Origin: Bacteroidales bacterium M8
GTDB lineage: Bacteria; Bacteroidota; Bacteroidia; Bacteroidales; Muribaculaceae
Assembly: GCA_001689495.1 (NCBI GenBank)
Contig: LUJS01000026.1
Location: forward strand, 1-58,274
Length of the DNA: 58,274 bases
Reading direction: 5' to 3'
Positions 24,675 to 35,219 of this stretch are shown piece by piece. The translations under genes were made by a program, and so were the position numbers. Position 1 is the stretch's first letter; each line of letters starts with the position of its first letter. A model generated the notes under the pieces. It ran no database searches. It was not told the origin of the DNA and saw nothing but the letters and a program-made list of their open reading frames with translations.

Positions 24675-26672
24675 ATGAGCCAACAGGAAGATGATCTCAG
24701 GGCGTTGGCAAAGATTATGGACTTCCTTCGGGCAGTCAGCATAGTCCTTGTTGTCGCCAATCTATACTGGTTTACCCGTGTGGAAACGGTTGAAAGCGGC
24801 TGGTTTTACGATACAACTTATAAAATATGCGCCAATTTCAACAGAACCTGCGAACTATTCAGCACCACTTTCAACGCCAAACTTTTCGCGCTTTTGCTCC
24901 TTGCCCTCTCTTGCTTCGGGACCAAAGGTGTGAAGAACGAAAAGATTACATGGCGTCACATCGGCATAGCCGTCGTTACCGGACTTATTCTGTTCCTCCT
25001 CAACTGGTGGACACTCGACGCCGGTATGCGCTATGTCTATATCACAACGACAATCTCAGGCTATGTATGCCTGCTGATGGGCGGTATATGGATAAGCCGC
25101 AGACTGAAAAACGACATGATGGACGACCGTTTCAATGATGAGAACGAAAGTTTCATGCAGGAAACACGCTGTCTTGAAAACGAGTATTCGGTAAATCTGC
25201 CTACAAAATTCTACTATGAGAAGAAATGGCATCGTGGTTGGGTGAATGTCGTGAACCCTTTTAGAGCCTCGATAGTCCTCGGCACTCCCGGCTCGGGCAA
25301 GTCGTATGCGGTAATCAATTCCTTTATCAAACAGCAGATTGAGAAAGGATTTGCCGCCTATATCTACGATTTCAAGTTTCCCGACCTGACAACCATAGCC
25401 TACAATCATATGCTGACGCATCAGGATGGCTACGGCAAGGTCAAGCCGAAATTCTATGTGATAAATTTCGATGATCCGGAGCGCAGCCACCGCTGTAACC
25501 CCATACATCCCGATTTCATGACGGATATTGCCGACGCTTACGAGAGCAGCTACACCATCATGATGAACCTTAACCGAAATTGGGTGCAAAAACAGGGAGA
25601 TTTCTTTGTGGAGTCGCCGATTGTGCTGTTCGCGGCAATAATCTATTTCCTGAAGATTTATAAGGATGGCATTTACTGTACCTTTCCCCATGCGATTGAG
25701 TTGCTGAACCGTCGCTATGAAGACCTGTTCCCGATACTCACATCATATCCGGAGCTGGAAAACTACCTTTCGCCATTCATGGACGCATGGCAGGGAGGGG
25801 CGGCAGAGCAGCTTATGGGGCAGATTGCATCGGCTAAAATACCTCTCTCGCGTATGATTTCCCCGCAGCTTTACTGGGTAATGACCGGCGATGATTTCAC
25901 TCTCGACATCAATAATCCAGAAGCCCCAAAGATTTTATGTGTAGGAAACAACCCTGACCGCCAAAACATCTATGGCGCAGCCCTCGGCCTCTATAATTCC
26001 CGCATTGTCAAAATCATCAACAAGAAAGGAAAACTCAAAAGCGGGGTGCTTATAGACGAGCTTCCCACGATTTATTTCAAAGGTCTGGATAATCTTATAG
26101 CCACAGCCCGAAGCAACAAAGTTGCCGTTTGCCTCGGTTTTCAGGACTTTTCCCAGCTCAAACGCGACTATGGCGATAAGGAAGCGGCAGTCGTGATGAA
26201 CACCGTCGGCAATATCTTCTCCGGTCAGGTCGTGGGAGAAACCGCCAAGACGCTCTCGGAACGCTTCGGTAAGGTTTTGCAGAAACGGCAGTCTATCTCA
26301 ATCAACCGACAGGACATCAGCCATTCGATAAACACGCAGATGGACAGCCTAATTCCACCGAGCAAAATCTCCACTCTCACGCAGGGTATGTTCGTGGGTG
26401 CTGTGTGCGACAACATTGACGAGCGCATAGACCAGAAGATATTTCATGCCGAGATAGTGATTGACAGCGCGAAAGTCAATGCCGAGATGAAACGATACAA
26501 GCCAATCCCGGTTCTGACGGACTTTCAGGACCCCACGCCCGACCGCAGTCAGATGAAAGCTATTATCCAGAAGAACTATGAAAAGGTCAAGGCTGACGTG
26601 ATACAGATAATCAAAGATGAAAAAGCACGCCTCGCCAGTGACCCGGAGTTATCCCGACTCCTTCAACATTAA
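24675..26672 (+). CDS. mobC: MobC, VirD4/TraG-type coupling protein
   Basis: 665 residues. Several membrane helices occupy the first 150 residues. The Walker A GTPGSGKSYAV lies at about residues 200-210, and Walker B VLIDELPTIYF near residue 460. The protein is the ATPase that hands the relaxase-DNA complex to the secretion channel (named MobC in CTnDOT). The gene follows the relaxase and precedes the DUF1896 gene by 24 nt. Confidence 0.88.
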   Translation: MSQQEDDLRALAKIMDFLRAVSIVLVVANLYWFTRVETVESGWFYDTTYKICANFNRTCELFSTTFNAKLFALLLLALSCFGTKGVKNEKITWRHIGIAVVTGLILFLLNWWTLDAGMRYVYITTTISGYVCLLMGGIWISRRLKNDMMDDRFNDENESFMQETRCLENEYSVNLPTKFYYEKKWHRGWVNVVNPFRASIVLGTPGSGKSYAVINSFIKQQIEKGFAAYIYDFKFPDLTTIAYNHMLTHQDGYGKVKPKFYVINFDDPERSHRCNPIHPDFMTDIADAYESSYTIMMNLNRNWVQKQGDFFVESPIVLFAAIIYFLKIYKDGIYCTFPHAIELLNRRYEDLFPILTSYPELENYLSPFMDAWQGGAAEQLMGQIASAKIPLSRMISPQLYWVMTGDDFTLDINNPEAPKILCVGNNPDRQNIYGAALGLYNSRIVKIINKKGKLKSGVLIDELPTIYFKGLDNLIATARSNKVAVCLGFQDFSQLKRDYGDKEAAVVMNTVGNIFSGQVVGETAKTLSERFGKVLQKRQSISINRQDISHSINTQMDSLIPPSKISTLTQGMFVGAVCDNIDERIDQKIFHAEIVIDSAKVNAEMKRYKPIPVLTDFQDPTPDRSQMKAIIQKNYEKVKADVIQIIKDEKARLASDPELSRLLQH

Positions 26673-26674
26673 CC

Positions 26675-26690
26675 CACCACTAAAACATCC
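26675..26690 (+). promoter_or_regulatory. Recurrent leader motif CACCACTAAAACATCC
   Basis: One of about ten copies in this window (others at 22940, 52577, 53997, 54106 and 55843 on plus; 19641, 21868, 22094 and 55781 on minus). It ends 6 nt before the next ATG. Possibly a translation-initiation or transcript-stability element of this ICE. Confidence 0.45.
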
Positions 26691-26696
26691 GCAATC

Positions 26697-27149
26697 ATGT
26701 TAGAAATTGACAGAGGTTTCCAAGACCTCGACTACTACCGCCTGTATCTGCTGCGATACCTTTCGCACAACCACTATGATGTAGAACCCGACCATCCCCA
26801 AATCGCAGCCAATGCCGATCTTGCCCTCGATATGTTTGAGTCGGCACGCCGCTACGGAGCGTCAGTGCCGGAGGCGGAGGAATTCGCCATGTCGGTGTTG
26901 TTCATCAACATCGGCGAATCGGAGTTCGACATCGTTGCCGACATCATTCTTGAACAGTTCGGCGACACGATGAATGTTGACTACGAGCCTGCCGCCCATT
27001 ACTGGACGCAGCTTGTGCTTGACAATCTTCCCGGACTGTTTGACGGTTTTGACCGATGTGAAATCGGCATCGACCGTGAGGAACTTGACGCAAAACGTGA
27101 TGTGCTTATCGGACGCATCGTAACTTTCTGCGAGGACAATGGCTTATAA
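26697..27149 (+). CDS. DUF1896 family protein
   Basis: 150 residues. LDYYRLYLLRYLSHNHYDV opens the DUF1896 domain and AEEFAMSVLFINIGESEFDIV continues it; the protein is acidic and helical with no membrane segment. DUF1896 proteins occur in Bacteroidetes ICEs, usually just before the giant methylase-helicase gene, as here (overlap of 11 nt). Function unknown; an accessory of the large protein is likely from the fixed pairing. Confidence 0.75.
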   Translation: MLEIDRGFQDLDYYRLYLLRYLSHNHYDVEPDHPQIAANADLALDMFESARRYGASVPEAEEFAMSVLFINIGESEFDIVADIILEQFGDTMNVDYEPAAHYWTQLVLDNLPGLFDGFDRCEIGIDREELDAKRDVLIGRIVTFCEDNGL

Positions 27150-30100
27150 CCGTTTGCAGAAAATGCGTGACAACATCGAGGCTATCCGCTGTGCGCTGCG
27201 CCTCGGTGTCGAGGGCAGATCACCGGACAACGACGAGTGGGATACACTCTCTAAGTATGCCGGATTCGGCGGACTCAAATGTATCCTCAATGACGCCACA
27301 GAGCTTTCGGACGCTGAGAAATGGGCTAAATCCGATATTCCATTGTTTGCGCCGACAGTAGAACTGCGTCAGCTTATACATGATTATTCCACTGATGACA
27401 GGGAGTTTGACCGCTACATGAAAGCGTTGCAGGCTTCGGTCCTCACGGCTTACTATACTCCCAAGCACGTTGTCGAGGCTATATCGCAAAGTCTTCAGTA
27501 TGCGGGTATAGAGCCTAAGCGGGTGCTTGACCCGAGTGCCGGAATCGGTGCTTTCGTTGATGCCTTTACTTGGATTAACCCGCGTGCCGAGATTGTGGCG
27601 TTTGAAAAAGATCCGCTCACTGCCAAGATACTTGCGCAGATGTATCCCGGTTCGACTGTAAGAGCCGAGGGTTTTGAACGTATTGAACAGGATAAGTGCG
27701 GATATTTCGATGTCGCCTCGTCGAATATTCCATTCGGCGACATCGCCGTGTCAGACCCGGTTTTCGCCACAAGTGACATTTCAGCCTACAAACAGTCTGT
27801 CAAGGCTATACACAACTATTTCTTCCTGAAAGGTCTTGATGCCGTGCGCGAGGGCGGAATCGTGGCGTTCATAACGTCGCAGGGCGTCATGAACACCTCC
27901 AAGCCGCTTATACGCACCGAGCTTGTGAAACGCGCCGACCTTGTGTGCGCATTGCGTCTGCCCAACAATACATTTACCGACTCGGCTAACACCGAGGTCG
28001 GCAGTGACCTCATAATATTCCAGAAACATTCAGGAAAGACGGATTTGAACGAGGTTGAAAAGCAGTTTGTCGTTGCGGTCAAGGATGAGCAGACCGGGAT
28101 AAGCAACAACCGTTATTTCATCGAAAATCCGCAGCATATCATCTGCACAGGCAGCAAAATTGGTACTGACCCATACGGAAAACCGGCGATACTGTATAGG
28201 CACGACGGCGGCGAGGAAAGTATAGGCGACGATATGTGCAAGGCTCTGAATGAAGCCCTGCATGAGCGTCTTGACCTTGACCGATACAATGAAATTCCGT
28301 ATAAAAAGGTGCATATTATTGAACCTCCTGAAAAAGATGTCGCACCGGATATTGAAGATGTGGAAGCCGAGGTTGTTGTGCCGGAAATGAAACCGCAGGC
28401 AGAACCTGCCGAGATTGAAACGGCATATCAGGACCCGGTGCCAGACTATACCAATAACCCGGACCCCAAAATTATGATGTATAATCTTTTCGGGGAGCTG
28501 GTAGAAATTCCCGGCAGAAAGAAAAGACGCAGTTCCCGACAAGGGCTTCCGAAAACGCAGAAGGAACAGAAACCCCAAAAGGACACCCCGAAACAGACTG
28601 TGACCAAAGTAAAGGAACAGCCAAAGGATGCGCCGCAACAGGTTGAGCCGGTAAAGCTCAACCCCAACAGGCTCACACCCGAGGAACTGGAATTTTACGG
28701 AGCGTTGAACTGGGAGGACAATCCGCCAATTAACGGATTTTACACCTCGATGATGGAACTCGCCCATGCGCAGCTCGCAGAGATCGAGGCGGAACGCATC
28801 AAACGTGAACAGGCGGAACAGCAGGAGCAGTCCGAAATCAATGACGGCAAGCCATACATCGAAATGACCGAGGGCTATTTTGTTCCCGGCGGAACAAATA
28901 GCCCGAGCAAAACTACTGTCTTGCCGCTTGAGCAAGAAAGTGGGCAACCCGATATGTCGCCTCGGCCTTTTTCCGAGGACATACAGTTTTTCCACAAGAA
29001 TGGCTCAATGGTGTGTGATAACGGTCGGGTCGGTTTTCTTTCGGATGTCAACCGCATGGGAGCGTTGTTTACCCCGTTGTCACTAAAGCCGGAGCAGGCT
29101 GAACGCGCCATGCTCTATATAACCCTGTCGGAAACATTCCAGCAGCTCTATCACTACGAGGCGGAAACCCATGAGGCGAGTCCTGATCTGCGCGAGCATC
29201 TCAACCAGTATTATGACGAGTTTGTGGAAAAATACGGCAATCTCAATGAGCGTGCAAATGTGAAGTTCATAAAGATGGACGCCAACGGCTGCGATGCTCT
29301 TGCTCTGGAGCGTGGCGATAACGGTCTGTTTGTCAAGGCAGACATCTTCTACCATCCCATAGCATTTGCTCTTGATGATGTTGCGTCGGTTGACACACCG
29401 ACTGAGGCTCTTGCCGCATCTCTCAACCGTTACGGATATGTTGACCTCGATTATATGACAGGACTTGTCGGCATAAGTGAGGCGGAGATGATTGACAATC
29501 TTAAAGGTCACATCTATTACAATCCGCTGGTGGGCGACTATGAGATTACCGACCGCTTTATTTCCGGAAACGTCATAAGCAAGGCGGAGCAGATTGAACA
29601 GTGGATTACAGACCATGAGGCCGACGACCCGCGTGTCAATGAGTCACTTGAAGCATTGAAGGCGGCTTATCCCGAGAGAATACAGTTTGAGGAACTTGAC
29701 TTCAATTTCGGGGAGAGATGGATACCGACCGGTGTCTATTCCGCCTATATGTCACAGCTGTTTGATACAAATGTGAAAATCGCTTACTCCGATTCTCTTG
29801 ACCAGTTTTTCTGCGATAACGCTTTTGACACCCATATAATAAAAGAGGTATATAAAGTAAAAGCACAAAGCCGCAATTACGACGGTATGGCACTGCTTGA
29901 ACACGCGCTGCACAACACTGTTCCTGAAATTCGCAAGACAATCGGCAAGGATGCCAACGGCAACGATGTCAAGGTGCTTGACACCGAGGCTATTCAGCTT
30001 GCAAGCACCAAAATTGATGAAATCCGCAACGGTTTCCCGGAATGGCTTGAAGCGCAGTCCGATGAGTTCAAGGACAGACTTGTGGATATGTATAACCGCA

Positions 30101-32853
30101 AGTTCAACTGTTTTGTGCGGCCACGTTTCGACGGTTCGCACCAGACTTTCCCTGACCTCAATATGAAAATGCTGTCGGACAAGATGGGCGTAAACTCCAT
30201 TTACCAGTCGCAGAAAGACTGTATATGGATGCTGTTGCAGAATGGCGGCGGTATCGCCGACCATGAGGTCGGTACCGGTAAAACACTGATTATGTGTATA
30301 GCAGCCCACGAAATGAAGCGTCTTGGGCTTGCCCACAAGCCGATTATCATAGGTTTGAAAGCCAATGTCATGGCTATTGCGGAAACGTATAAGACGGCGT
30401 ATCCTAATGCCCGTATTCTCTTTGCCGATGAAAAGTCGTTTGCCACAGCCAACCGCCTTAAATTTTTCCGCAATATGCAGAACAATGATTACGACTGCAT
30501 TATTATGTCGCACGAGCAGTTCGGCAAGATACCGCAGTCGCGTGAGATGCAGGAGGAAATCTTGCAGGCGGAGCTTGACACCGTTGACGAGAACCTGAAA
30601 GTCATCGAGGATCAGGGCGGCGAAATTACCAGAAGTATGCGCAAGGGGCTAATCAAGCGAAAGGAGAACCTCAGTGCAAGACTTGACACCGTGCGCTACA
30701 AAATGGACCAACAACGCGATGAGGAAATACTTGATTTCCGCAGTATGGGCATAGACCATATTTTCATCGACGAGAGCCACCAGTTCAAAAACCTCACATT
30801 CAATACCCGCCATACCCGTGTTGCCGGACTCGGCAATTCAGAAGGCAGCAACCGCGCCCTCAATCTTCTTTATGCAATACGCACCATTCAGGAACGCACC
30901 GGCAAAGACCTCGGCGCGACTTTCCTCAGTGGTACCACTATCAGCAACTCGTTGACCGAGCTGTATCTGCTTTTCAAGTATCTGCGCCCGAAGGCTCTTG
31001 AAAGTCAGGATATTCATTGCTTTGACTCGTGGGCTGCGATTTTCTCACAGAAGGTCACTGACTTTGAGTTCACAGTAACTAACGACATCAAGGCAAAGGA
31101 ACGCTTCCGTTATTTCATCAAGGTGCCGGAGCTGGCGGCATTTTACAATGAGGTCACAGACTACCGCACGGCCGAGGACGTTGGTGTTGACCGCCCCGAA
31201 AAGAACGAGATACTGCATAACATACCGCCGACGCCTGAACAGGAAGAATTTATCGAGAAGCTCATGCTGTTTGCAAAGACAGGCGACGCTACCATTCTCG
31301 GCCGTCTGCCGTTGTCGGACAGCGAGGACAAGGCGCGTATGCTGATTGCGACGGATTATGCCCGAAAAATGGCTCTCGATATGCGTATGATTGACCCGGA
31401 ATATGGCGATAATCCCGACAACAAGGCGAGCCACTGCGCACGCATGATAGCGGAGTATTACCGCAAGTTTGATGAACACAAAGGCACGCAGTTTGTATTT
31501 TCCGACCTCGGAACATACAAGCCGGGCGAGTGGAACGTGTATTCCGAAATCAAGCGTAAACTTGTGGAGGACTACGGCATACCGCCGGAGGAAATCCGTT
31601 TCATTCAGGAGTGCAAGACGCAACGGTCAAAGAACGCTATGATTGACGCCATGAACCGGGGAGATGTGCGTGTGCTTTTCGGCTCCACTTCCATGCTTGG
31701 CACAGGTGTCAATGCCCAGCAGCGTGCCGTCGCGGTCCATCATCTTGACAGCCCTTGGCGACCGTCTGATCTGGAGCAACGTGAGGGCCGAGCCATACGA
31801 AAGGGCAACGAGGTTGCGAAGCTATATAATGACAACAAGGTGGATGTCATCATATATGCCGTTGAACGCTCTCTCGATGCCTACAAGTTCAATCTGCTAC
31901 ATTGCAAGCAGACATTCATAGCACAGTTGAAACGCGGTGCAATGGGGGCGCGTGTCATTGATGAAGGCAGCTCGGATGAAAAGACCGGCATGAACTATTC
32001 GGAATATGTGGCAGTGCTGTCGGGTAACACTGACCTGTTGGAAAAGGCAAAACTTGAAAAGCGTGTCGCCGCTTTGGAGAGTGAACGTCGCTCGTTCAAC
32101 AAAGGTCGTGGCGACACCAATGCAAAGCTGCGAAGCCTCAATGATGATATAGCCAAAAACGAAATCATCATCGGCAAAATGCAGGCAGATCAGGAACGCT
32201 ACGCCGGGCAGGTTCAACGTGACGGAGAAGGCAACCCTGTCAACGCCCTTAAAGTGGATAACTGTCAGTTTACCGACGAGGAAAAAATGGGCAAGCATCT
32301 TCAGGGATTGGCTGAGCGCACCAATACACACGGCGAATATGTGCGCGTCGGCGAAATCTACGGTTTCCCGATTAGCATTATTTCGGAGAAAACAATCAAA
32401 GACGGTGTTGAAGCTGTGCAGAACCGTTTTGTGGTCGAGGGTAACTACAAATACAAGTATAACAACGGTCTTATAGCCATGAGCGACACCCATGCCGCCT
32501 GCACCAATTTCGTCAAGGCTCTTGAGCGACTGCCGGAGATAATCCAGCAACATATCGACCGCACGGAAAAGATGAAAGCCGATGTGCCGACATTAGAAGC
32601 CATCGTCAACCGCGTATGGAGCAAAGAGGACGAACTCAAAGACCTCCGGGCCCAACTGACCGGACTTGACAAGAAAATCACCGCCGAACTTGCAGCCAAG
32701 AATGAAGAACAAAACAGCGAGGAAAACAAGCAGGTCAACGCAGTAGAGGCACCAGCCCAATCCAATGACACCAAGAAGTCAATGGTGGCAGAACCTATTG
32801 AAACTTATAGTAGTTTGCGTATTTTGCCGAGACGGTCGGCATATCATCCCTGA
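27139..32853 (+). CDS. Giant N6-methylase/SNF2-type helicase fusion (1904 aa)
   Basis: The N-terminal part has methyltransferase motif I, VLDPSAGIGAF (about residues 128-138), and a changed motif IV, SSNIPFGD (near 193-200; NPPF/Y in active enzymes). A charged linker (residues 400-570) rich in Lys/Glu/Pro follows. The SF2 helicase has VGTGKTL (about 1043), FIDESHQFKNL (about 1210), a TTISNS motif III and QREGRAIRKGN (about 1548) as motif VI. A coiled-coil C-terminus follows and the last 15 residues look random. Such fusions resemble P1 DarB-type proteins that protect incoming DNA from restriction; that role here is inferred. Confidence 0.8.
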   Translation: MAYNRLQKMRDNIEAIRCALRLGVEGRSPDNDEWDTLSKYAGFGGLKCILNDATELSDAEKWAKSDIPLFAPTVELRQLIHDYSTDDREFDRYMKALQASVLTAYYTPKHVVEAISQSLQYAGIEPKRVLDPSAGIGAFVDAFTWINPRAEIVAFEKDPLTAKILAQMYPGSTVRAEGFERIEQDKCGYFDVASSNIPFGDIAVSDPVFATSDISAYKQSVKAIHNYFFLKGLDAVREGGIVAFITSQGVMNTSKPLIRTELVKRADLVCALRLPNNTFTDSANTEVGSDLIIFQKHSGKTDLNEVEKQFVVAVKDEQTGISNNRYFIENPQHIICTGSKIGTDPYGKPAILYRHDGGEESIGDDMCKALNEALHERLDLDRYNEIPYKKVHIIEPPEKDVAPDIEDVEAEVVVPEMKPQAEPAEIETAYQDPVPDYTNNPDPKIMMYNLFGELVEIPGRKKRRSSRQGLPKTQKEQKPQKDTPKQTVTKVKEQPKDAPQQVEPVKLNPNRLTPEELEFYGALNWEDNPPINGFYTSMMELAHAQLAEIEAERIKREQAEQQEQSEINDGKPYIEMTEGYFVPGGTNSPSKTTVLPLEQESGQPDMSPRPFSEDIQFFHKNGSMVCDNGRVGFLSDVNRMGALFTPLSLKPEQAERAMLYITLSETFQQLYHYEAETHEASPDLREHLNQYYDEFVEKYGNLNERANVKFIKMDANGCDALALERGDNGLFVKADIFYHPIAFALDDVASVDTPTEALAASLNRYGYVDLDYMTGLVGISEAEMIDNLKGHIYYNPLVGDYEITDRFISGNVISKAEQIEQWITDHEADDPRVNESLEALKAAYPERIQFEELDFNFGERWIPTGVYSAYMSQLFDTNVKIAYSDSLDQFFCDNAFDTHIIKEVYKVKAQSRNYDGMALLEHALHNTVPEIRKTIGKDANGNDVKVLDTEAIQLASTKIDEIRNGFPEWLEAQSDEFKDRLVDMYNRKFNCFVRPRFDGSHQTFPDLNMKMLSDKMGVNSIYQSQKDCIWMLLQNGGGIADHEVGTGKTLIMCIAAHEMKRLGLAHKPIIIGLKANVMAIAETYKTAYPNARILFADEKSFATANRLKFFRNMQNNDYDCIIMSHEQFGKIPQSREMQEEILQAELDTVDENLKVIEDQGGEITRSMRKGLIKRKENLSARLDTVRYKMDQQRDEEILDFRSMGIDHIFIDESHQFKNLTFNTRHTRVAGLGNSEGSNRALNLLYAIRTIQERTGKDLGATFLSGTTISNSLTELYLLFKYLRPKALESQDIHCFDSWAAIFSQKVTDFEFTVTNDIKAKERFRYFIKVPELAAFYNEVTDYRTAEDVGVDRPEKNEILHNIPPTPEQEEFIEKLMLFAKTGDATILGRLPLSDSEDKARMLIATDYARKMALDMRMIDPEYGDNPDNKASHCARMIAEYYRKFDEHKGTQFVFSDLGTYKPGEWNVYSEIKRKLVEDYGIPPEEIRFIQECKTQRSKNAMIDAMNRGDVRVLFGSTSMLGTGVNAQQRAVAVHHLDSPWRPSDLEQREGRAIRKGNEVAKLYNDNKVDVIIYAVERSLDAYKFNLLHCKQTFIAQLKRGAMGARVIDEGSSDEKTGMNYSEYVAVLSGNTDLLEKAKLEKRVAALESERRSFNKGRGDTNAKLRSLNDDIAKNEIIIGKMQADQERYAGQVQRDGEGNPVNALKVDNCQFTDEEKMGKHLQGLAERTNTHGEYVRVGEIYGFPISIISEKTIKDGVEAVQNRFVVEGNYKYKYNNGLIAMSDTHAACTNFVKALERLPEIIQQHIDRTEKMKADVPTLEAIVNRVWSKEDELKDLRAQLTGLDKKITAELAAKNEEQNSEENKQVNAVEAPAQSNDTKKSMVAEPIETYSSLRILPRRSAYHP

Positions 32854-32859
32854 ATAAAC

Positions 32860-32899
32860 AAACCGCAGTGATTTAGATAATTCTAATTCGCTGCGGTTT
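32860..32899. terminator. Terminator after the methylase-helicase gene
   Basis: AACCGCAG pairs with CTGCGGTT, followed by TTTTTGTT. It closes the mobA-to-helicase operon. Downstream to 33077 nothing else is seen. Confidence 0.6.
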
Positions 32900-33077
32900 T
32901 TGTTGTCCGACAATGTTCAACTGTGTCCATGTGAACTACGATTACAGATGTAACTCCTCTCTTATAGGAGTGTCATGACCTGCATTTTAACCATACTAAT
33001 CGGAGCCACTCCATAAGAACCGGTCGAATAATTTGATGCTCTTTTACAAGGCATCTATAAACTACTCCGATTTAGAA

Positions 33078-33869
33078 TTAAATGATATTATAGTGGTATA
33101 AAGCATTGTAAATGCCATTATTGTCAATATCATCAGTGATGTAATCTGCCACTCTTTTCAATACTTCGTTTGCATTTCCCATTGCTATGCCAATACCAGA
33201 TTGTTTAATGATGGATAGGTCGTTTCCACCGTCTCCAAATGCCATCGTCTCTGAAATATCAAAACCTCGATAAGCGGCAATTCCTTCAAGACCTTTGGCT
33301 TTACTTACACCTTTGGCTGTGAAATCAGCAAATTCCGGGCACCATCGTCCTGATTCGATGCCTGAAAGAGATGTCAGTATCTCCAATTCCTGTTTTTCAC
33401 TTATGAATGGCGTTAGCTGAAGTATTCTTTGAGTAGTCAATATATCATCAATGGGCAGTTCAAACTCGATATCAGGCACATTTAGCAATTTACTGATGTG
33501 CCTGACTTTCTGAGCGTCTGATGCCGTGTTGTACATTGTAAGGTTGTTTTCGCCGACAACCATACAAGGAAAACCCCACTCCCGTGACTTGTCTATTACA
33601 TATCTGACTTCATCCTTTGGAATAGGACTGCACGAAATCACTTTGTTACCGATAAAGCAATATGCTCCATTGGTTGTGATATAACCATCTATCAGATGTC
33701 CTATCTGGCTGAGATTGTTTATCAGTGCGTATGGTCGGCCGGTAGAAATATATATTTCCACGCCATTGGCTTTAGCGGTTTCTAATGCTTTCACTGTCGA
33801 GGCAGGAATACAATGCGTTTTGAAGCTGACGAGAGTACCATCTATATCGAAAAACAATGCTTTAATCAT
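33078..33869 (-). CDS. Cof-type HAD-IIB phosphatase
   Basis: 263 residues. Motif I FFDIDGTLV (residues 6-14) carries the two catalytic aspartates, and motif II is ISTGRP (residues 41-46). The acidic motif IV AFGDGGNDLSII lies near residue 210, with SKAKGLEGI just before it. The C2B cap between motifs II and IV makes it a Cof-like sugar-phosphate or nucleotide phosphatase. It is the last gene of the minus-strand cargo operon that begins with the HMA gene. Confidence 0.85.
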   Translation of the reverse strand: MIKALFFDIDGTLVSFKTHCIPASTVKALETAKANGVEIYISTGRPYALINNLSQIGHLIDGYITTNGAYCFIGNKVISCSPIPKDEVRYVIDKSREWGFPCMVVGENNLTMYNTASDAQKVRHISKLLNVPDIEFELPIDDILTTQRILQLTPFISEKQELEILTSLSGIESGRWCPEFADFTAKGVSKAKGLEGIAAYRGFDISETMAFGDGGNDLSIIKQSGIGIAMGNANEVLKRVADYITDDIDNNGIYNALYHYNII

Positions 33870-33905
33870 GCGTGCTAAAGAAATTTGGATATTATCAAAA
33901 GCAGT

Positions 33906-34544
33906 TTATTTATCATGGCCAGACACCAATTCATTCACAGCTTCCTCTATCTTGTTGAGCAATTCAGCGGGTATAGTTTCTTTGACAATTCGATGGGAGT
34001 AGTCTGTCATGCTACGCGCCTTATCTGTCCTTAGGAATTTTGGATCAAGCCCTTTACTCCCGAGTCTCCAACGATCGAGGGCGTCTGCATCTTTGAAGAT
34101 TGCATAAAGTTTCAGCATCCTGTCGGACTCCACGCCGAAATGCTTTCGGATAGCCTCTTTACCGACAGCGTCATCAAGGTCATGGTAACGCATAAGGAAC
34201 GCTGATTCGGGATGAAACTCAATGTCGCCGTTGTCTCGGCAGAATTGCTCATAATATACTGCCGCTCTTGCACCATGACCGGTATCAAGATACTCATCCT
34301 GTCGGCGTGTATCATGAAACATGGCGGCATGTGCGAGAATGTCAAGAGCATCACTGACGTCTCCGGATATATTTTCGCCCAATATCAGAGCATAGAGAAG
34401 AACGCGCTCACAGTGTGCAGTGGCGTGAATCTCACTGTCGGGCATATTGAATCTGACACGACGATACATATAGTCGTCCCACTGCAAAAGCTTCTCTCTT
34501 ACAGCGGGCGACAGTTTCTCTATTTCTGATTTAGGTATATTCAT
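33906..34544 (-). CDS. HD-domain phosphohydrolase
   Basis: 212 residues. HATAHCERV supplies the first histidine (H40 or H44), MFHDTRRQDE the HD pair (H77-D78), and KDADALDR the distal aspartate (about residue 150), a complete HD metal centre. Family members cleave nucleotides or nucleotide second messengers. The start overlaps the stop of the upstream sirtuin gene by 4 nt, so they are translationally coupled. The substrate is unknown. Confidence 0.8.
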   Translation of the reverse strand: MNIPKSEIEKLSPAVREKLLQWDDYMYRRVRFNMPDSEIHATAHCERVLLYALILGENISGDVSDALDILAHAAMFHDTRRQDEYLDTGHGARAAVYYEQFCRDNGDIEFHPESAFLMRYHDLDDAVGKEAIRKHFGVESDRMLKLYAIFKDADALDRWRLGSKGLDPKFLRTDKARSMTDYSHRIVKETIPAELLNKIEEAVNELVSGHDK

Positions 34545-35218
34545 TGTCTCAACAGTCTTAATGATTCCGCAAGGTCGCCCGGCAAGGCGATGGATTTGGA
34601 TGCAATTTCATTGGGCACATAAATCTCGTGCGGGAGATTGAGAGTGATGTATGTGGCATTTGGTTCGCGTGCTGCAATCTGCATCATCGGCAGTTTTATG
34701 AGTCTGTTGCGGCTTCCGATGCCGAGTTCAAGCAACACAATGTGTTTGCCATGCCAGCGTGAGAGAAATTCGTTGACTTGTGCCTGTTTGTTTTTTGGTG
34801 CGTCGCCGTTGATAAGGTCCCTGAAAGTACCCTCGATTTCCCATACTATCTCGGCCGGGAATCCGGCTTTTTCAAGATGCTCATCGGCATTGGTGGTAAG
34901 TACGAAACAAGGTTTGTCTCCAACAATAGTCCGGAGGTCAGTCATGACAGCCGATGGCGTATAGTTATCCACCCATAGGCGGACAAGCCTGCTGACATAC
35001 TGCTTATAATCCTCCTTAGACATGTGTTTTGCGAACACACCGTCAAGCACGGAACGTATGCCGTATCGCTTATGGAAATCACCGAACTGACTGCGGAACA
35101 TCTCATTATCTGCGAAGATGTTGTAGCCCTCCGAGATGGAAAGCCCGTTGCTTGCACCTATTAGAATGGCTTCTGCATTTTCCAATGCAGAATAAGCCTT
35201 TGCAATATTATCATCCAT
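34541..35218 (-). CDS. Sirtuin-like protein A (class M-like)
   Basis: 225 residues with a Rossmann NAD site ILIGASNGLSISEGY (residues 18-32) and TTNADEHLEKAG (about 108-119), which match sirtuin motifs. The catalytic His-Gly is replaced (EIEGTF) and the zinc-binding cysteines are missing. This is close to the SirTM (class M) type known for protein ADP-ribosylation rather than deacylation. Sits 1 nt downstream of the GNAT gene and overlaps the HD gene. No macrodomain or lipoylation gene is next to it, unlike the classic SirTM operons. Confidence 0.75.
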   Translation of the reverse strand: MDDNIAKAYSALENAEAILIGASNGLSISEGYNIFADNEMFRSQFGDFHKRYGIRSVLDGVFAKHMSKEDYKQYVSRLVRLWVDNYTPSAVMTDLRTIVGDKPCFVLTTNADEHLEKAGFPAEIVWEIEGTFRDLINGDAPKNKQAQVNEFLSRWHGKHIVLLELGIGSRNRLIKLPMMQIAAREPNATYITLNLPHEIYVPNEIASKSIALPGDLAESLRLLRQ

Positions 35219-35219
35219 C

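Noticed and set aside
28030..28995. 321-codon minus-strand frame
   Set aside because: Antisense of the linker region of the 1904-aa protein; Phe/Arg/Leu-rich composition without domain features.
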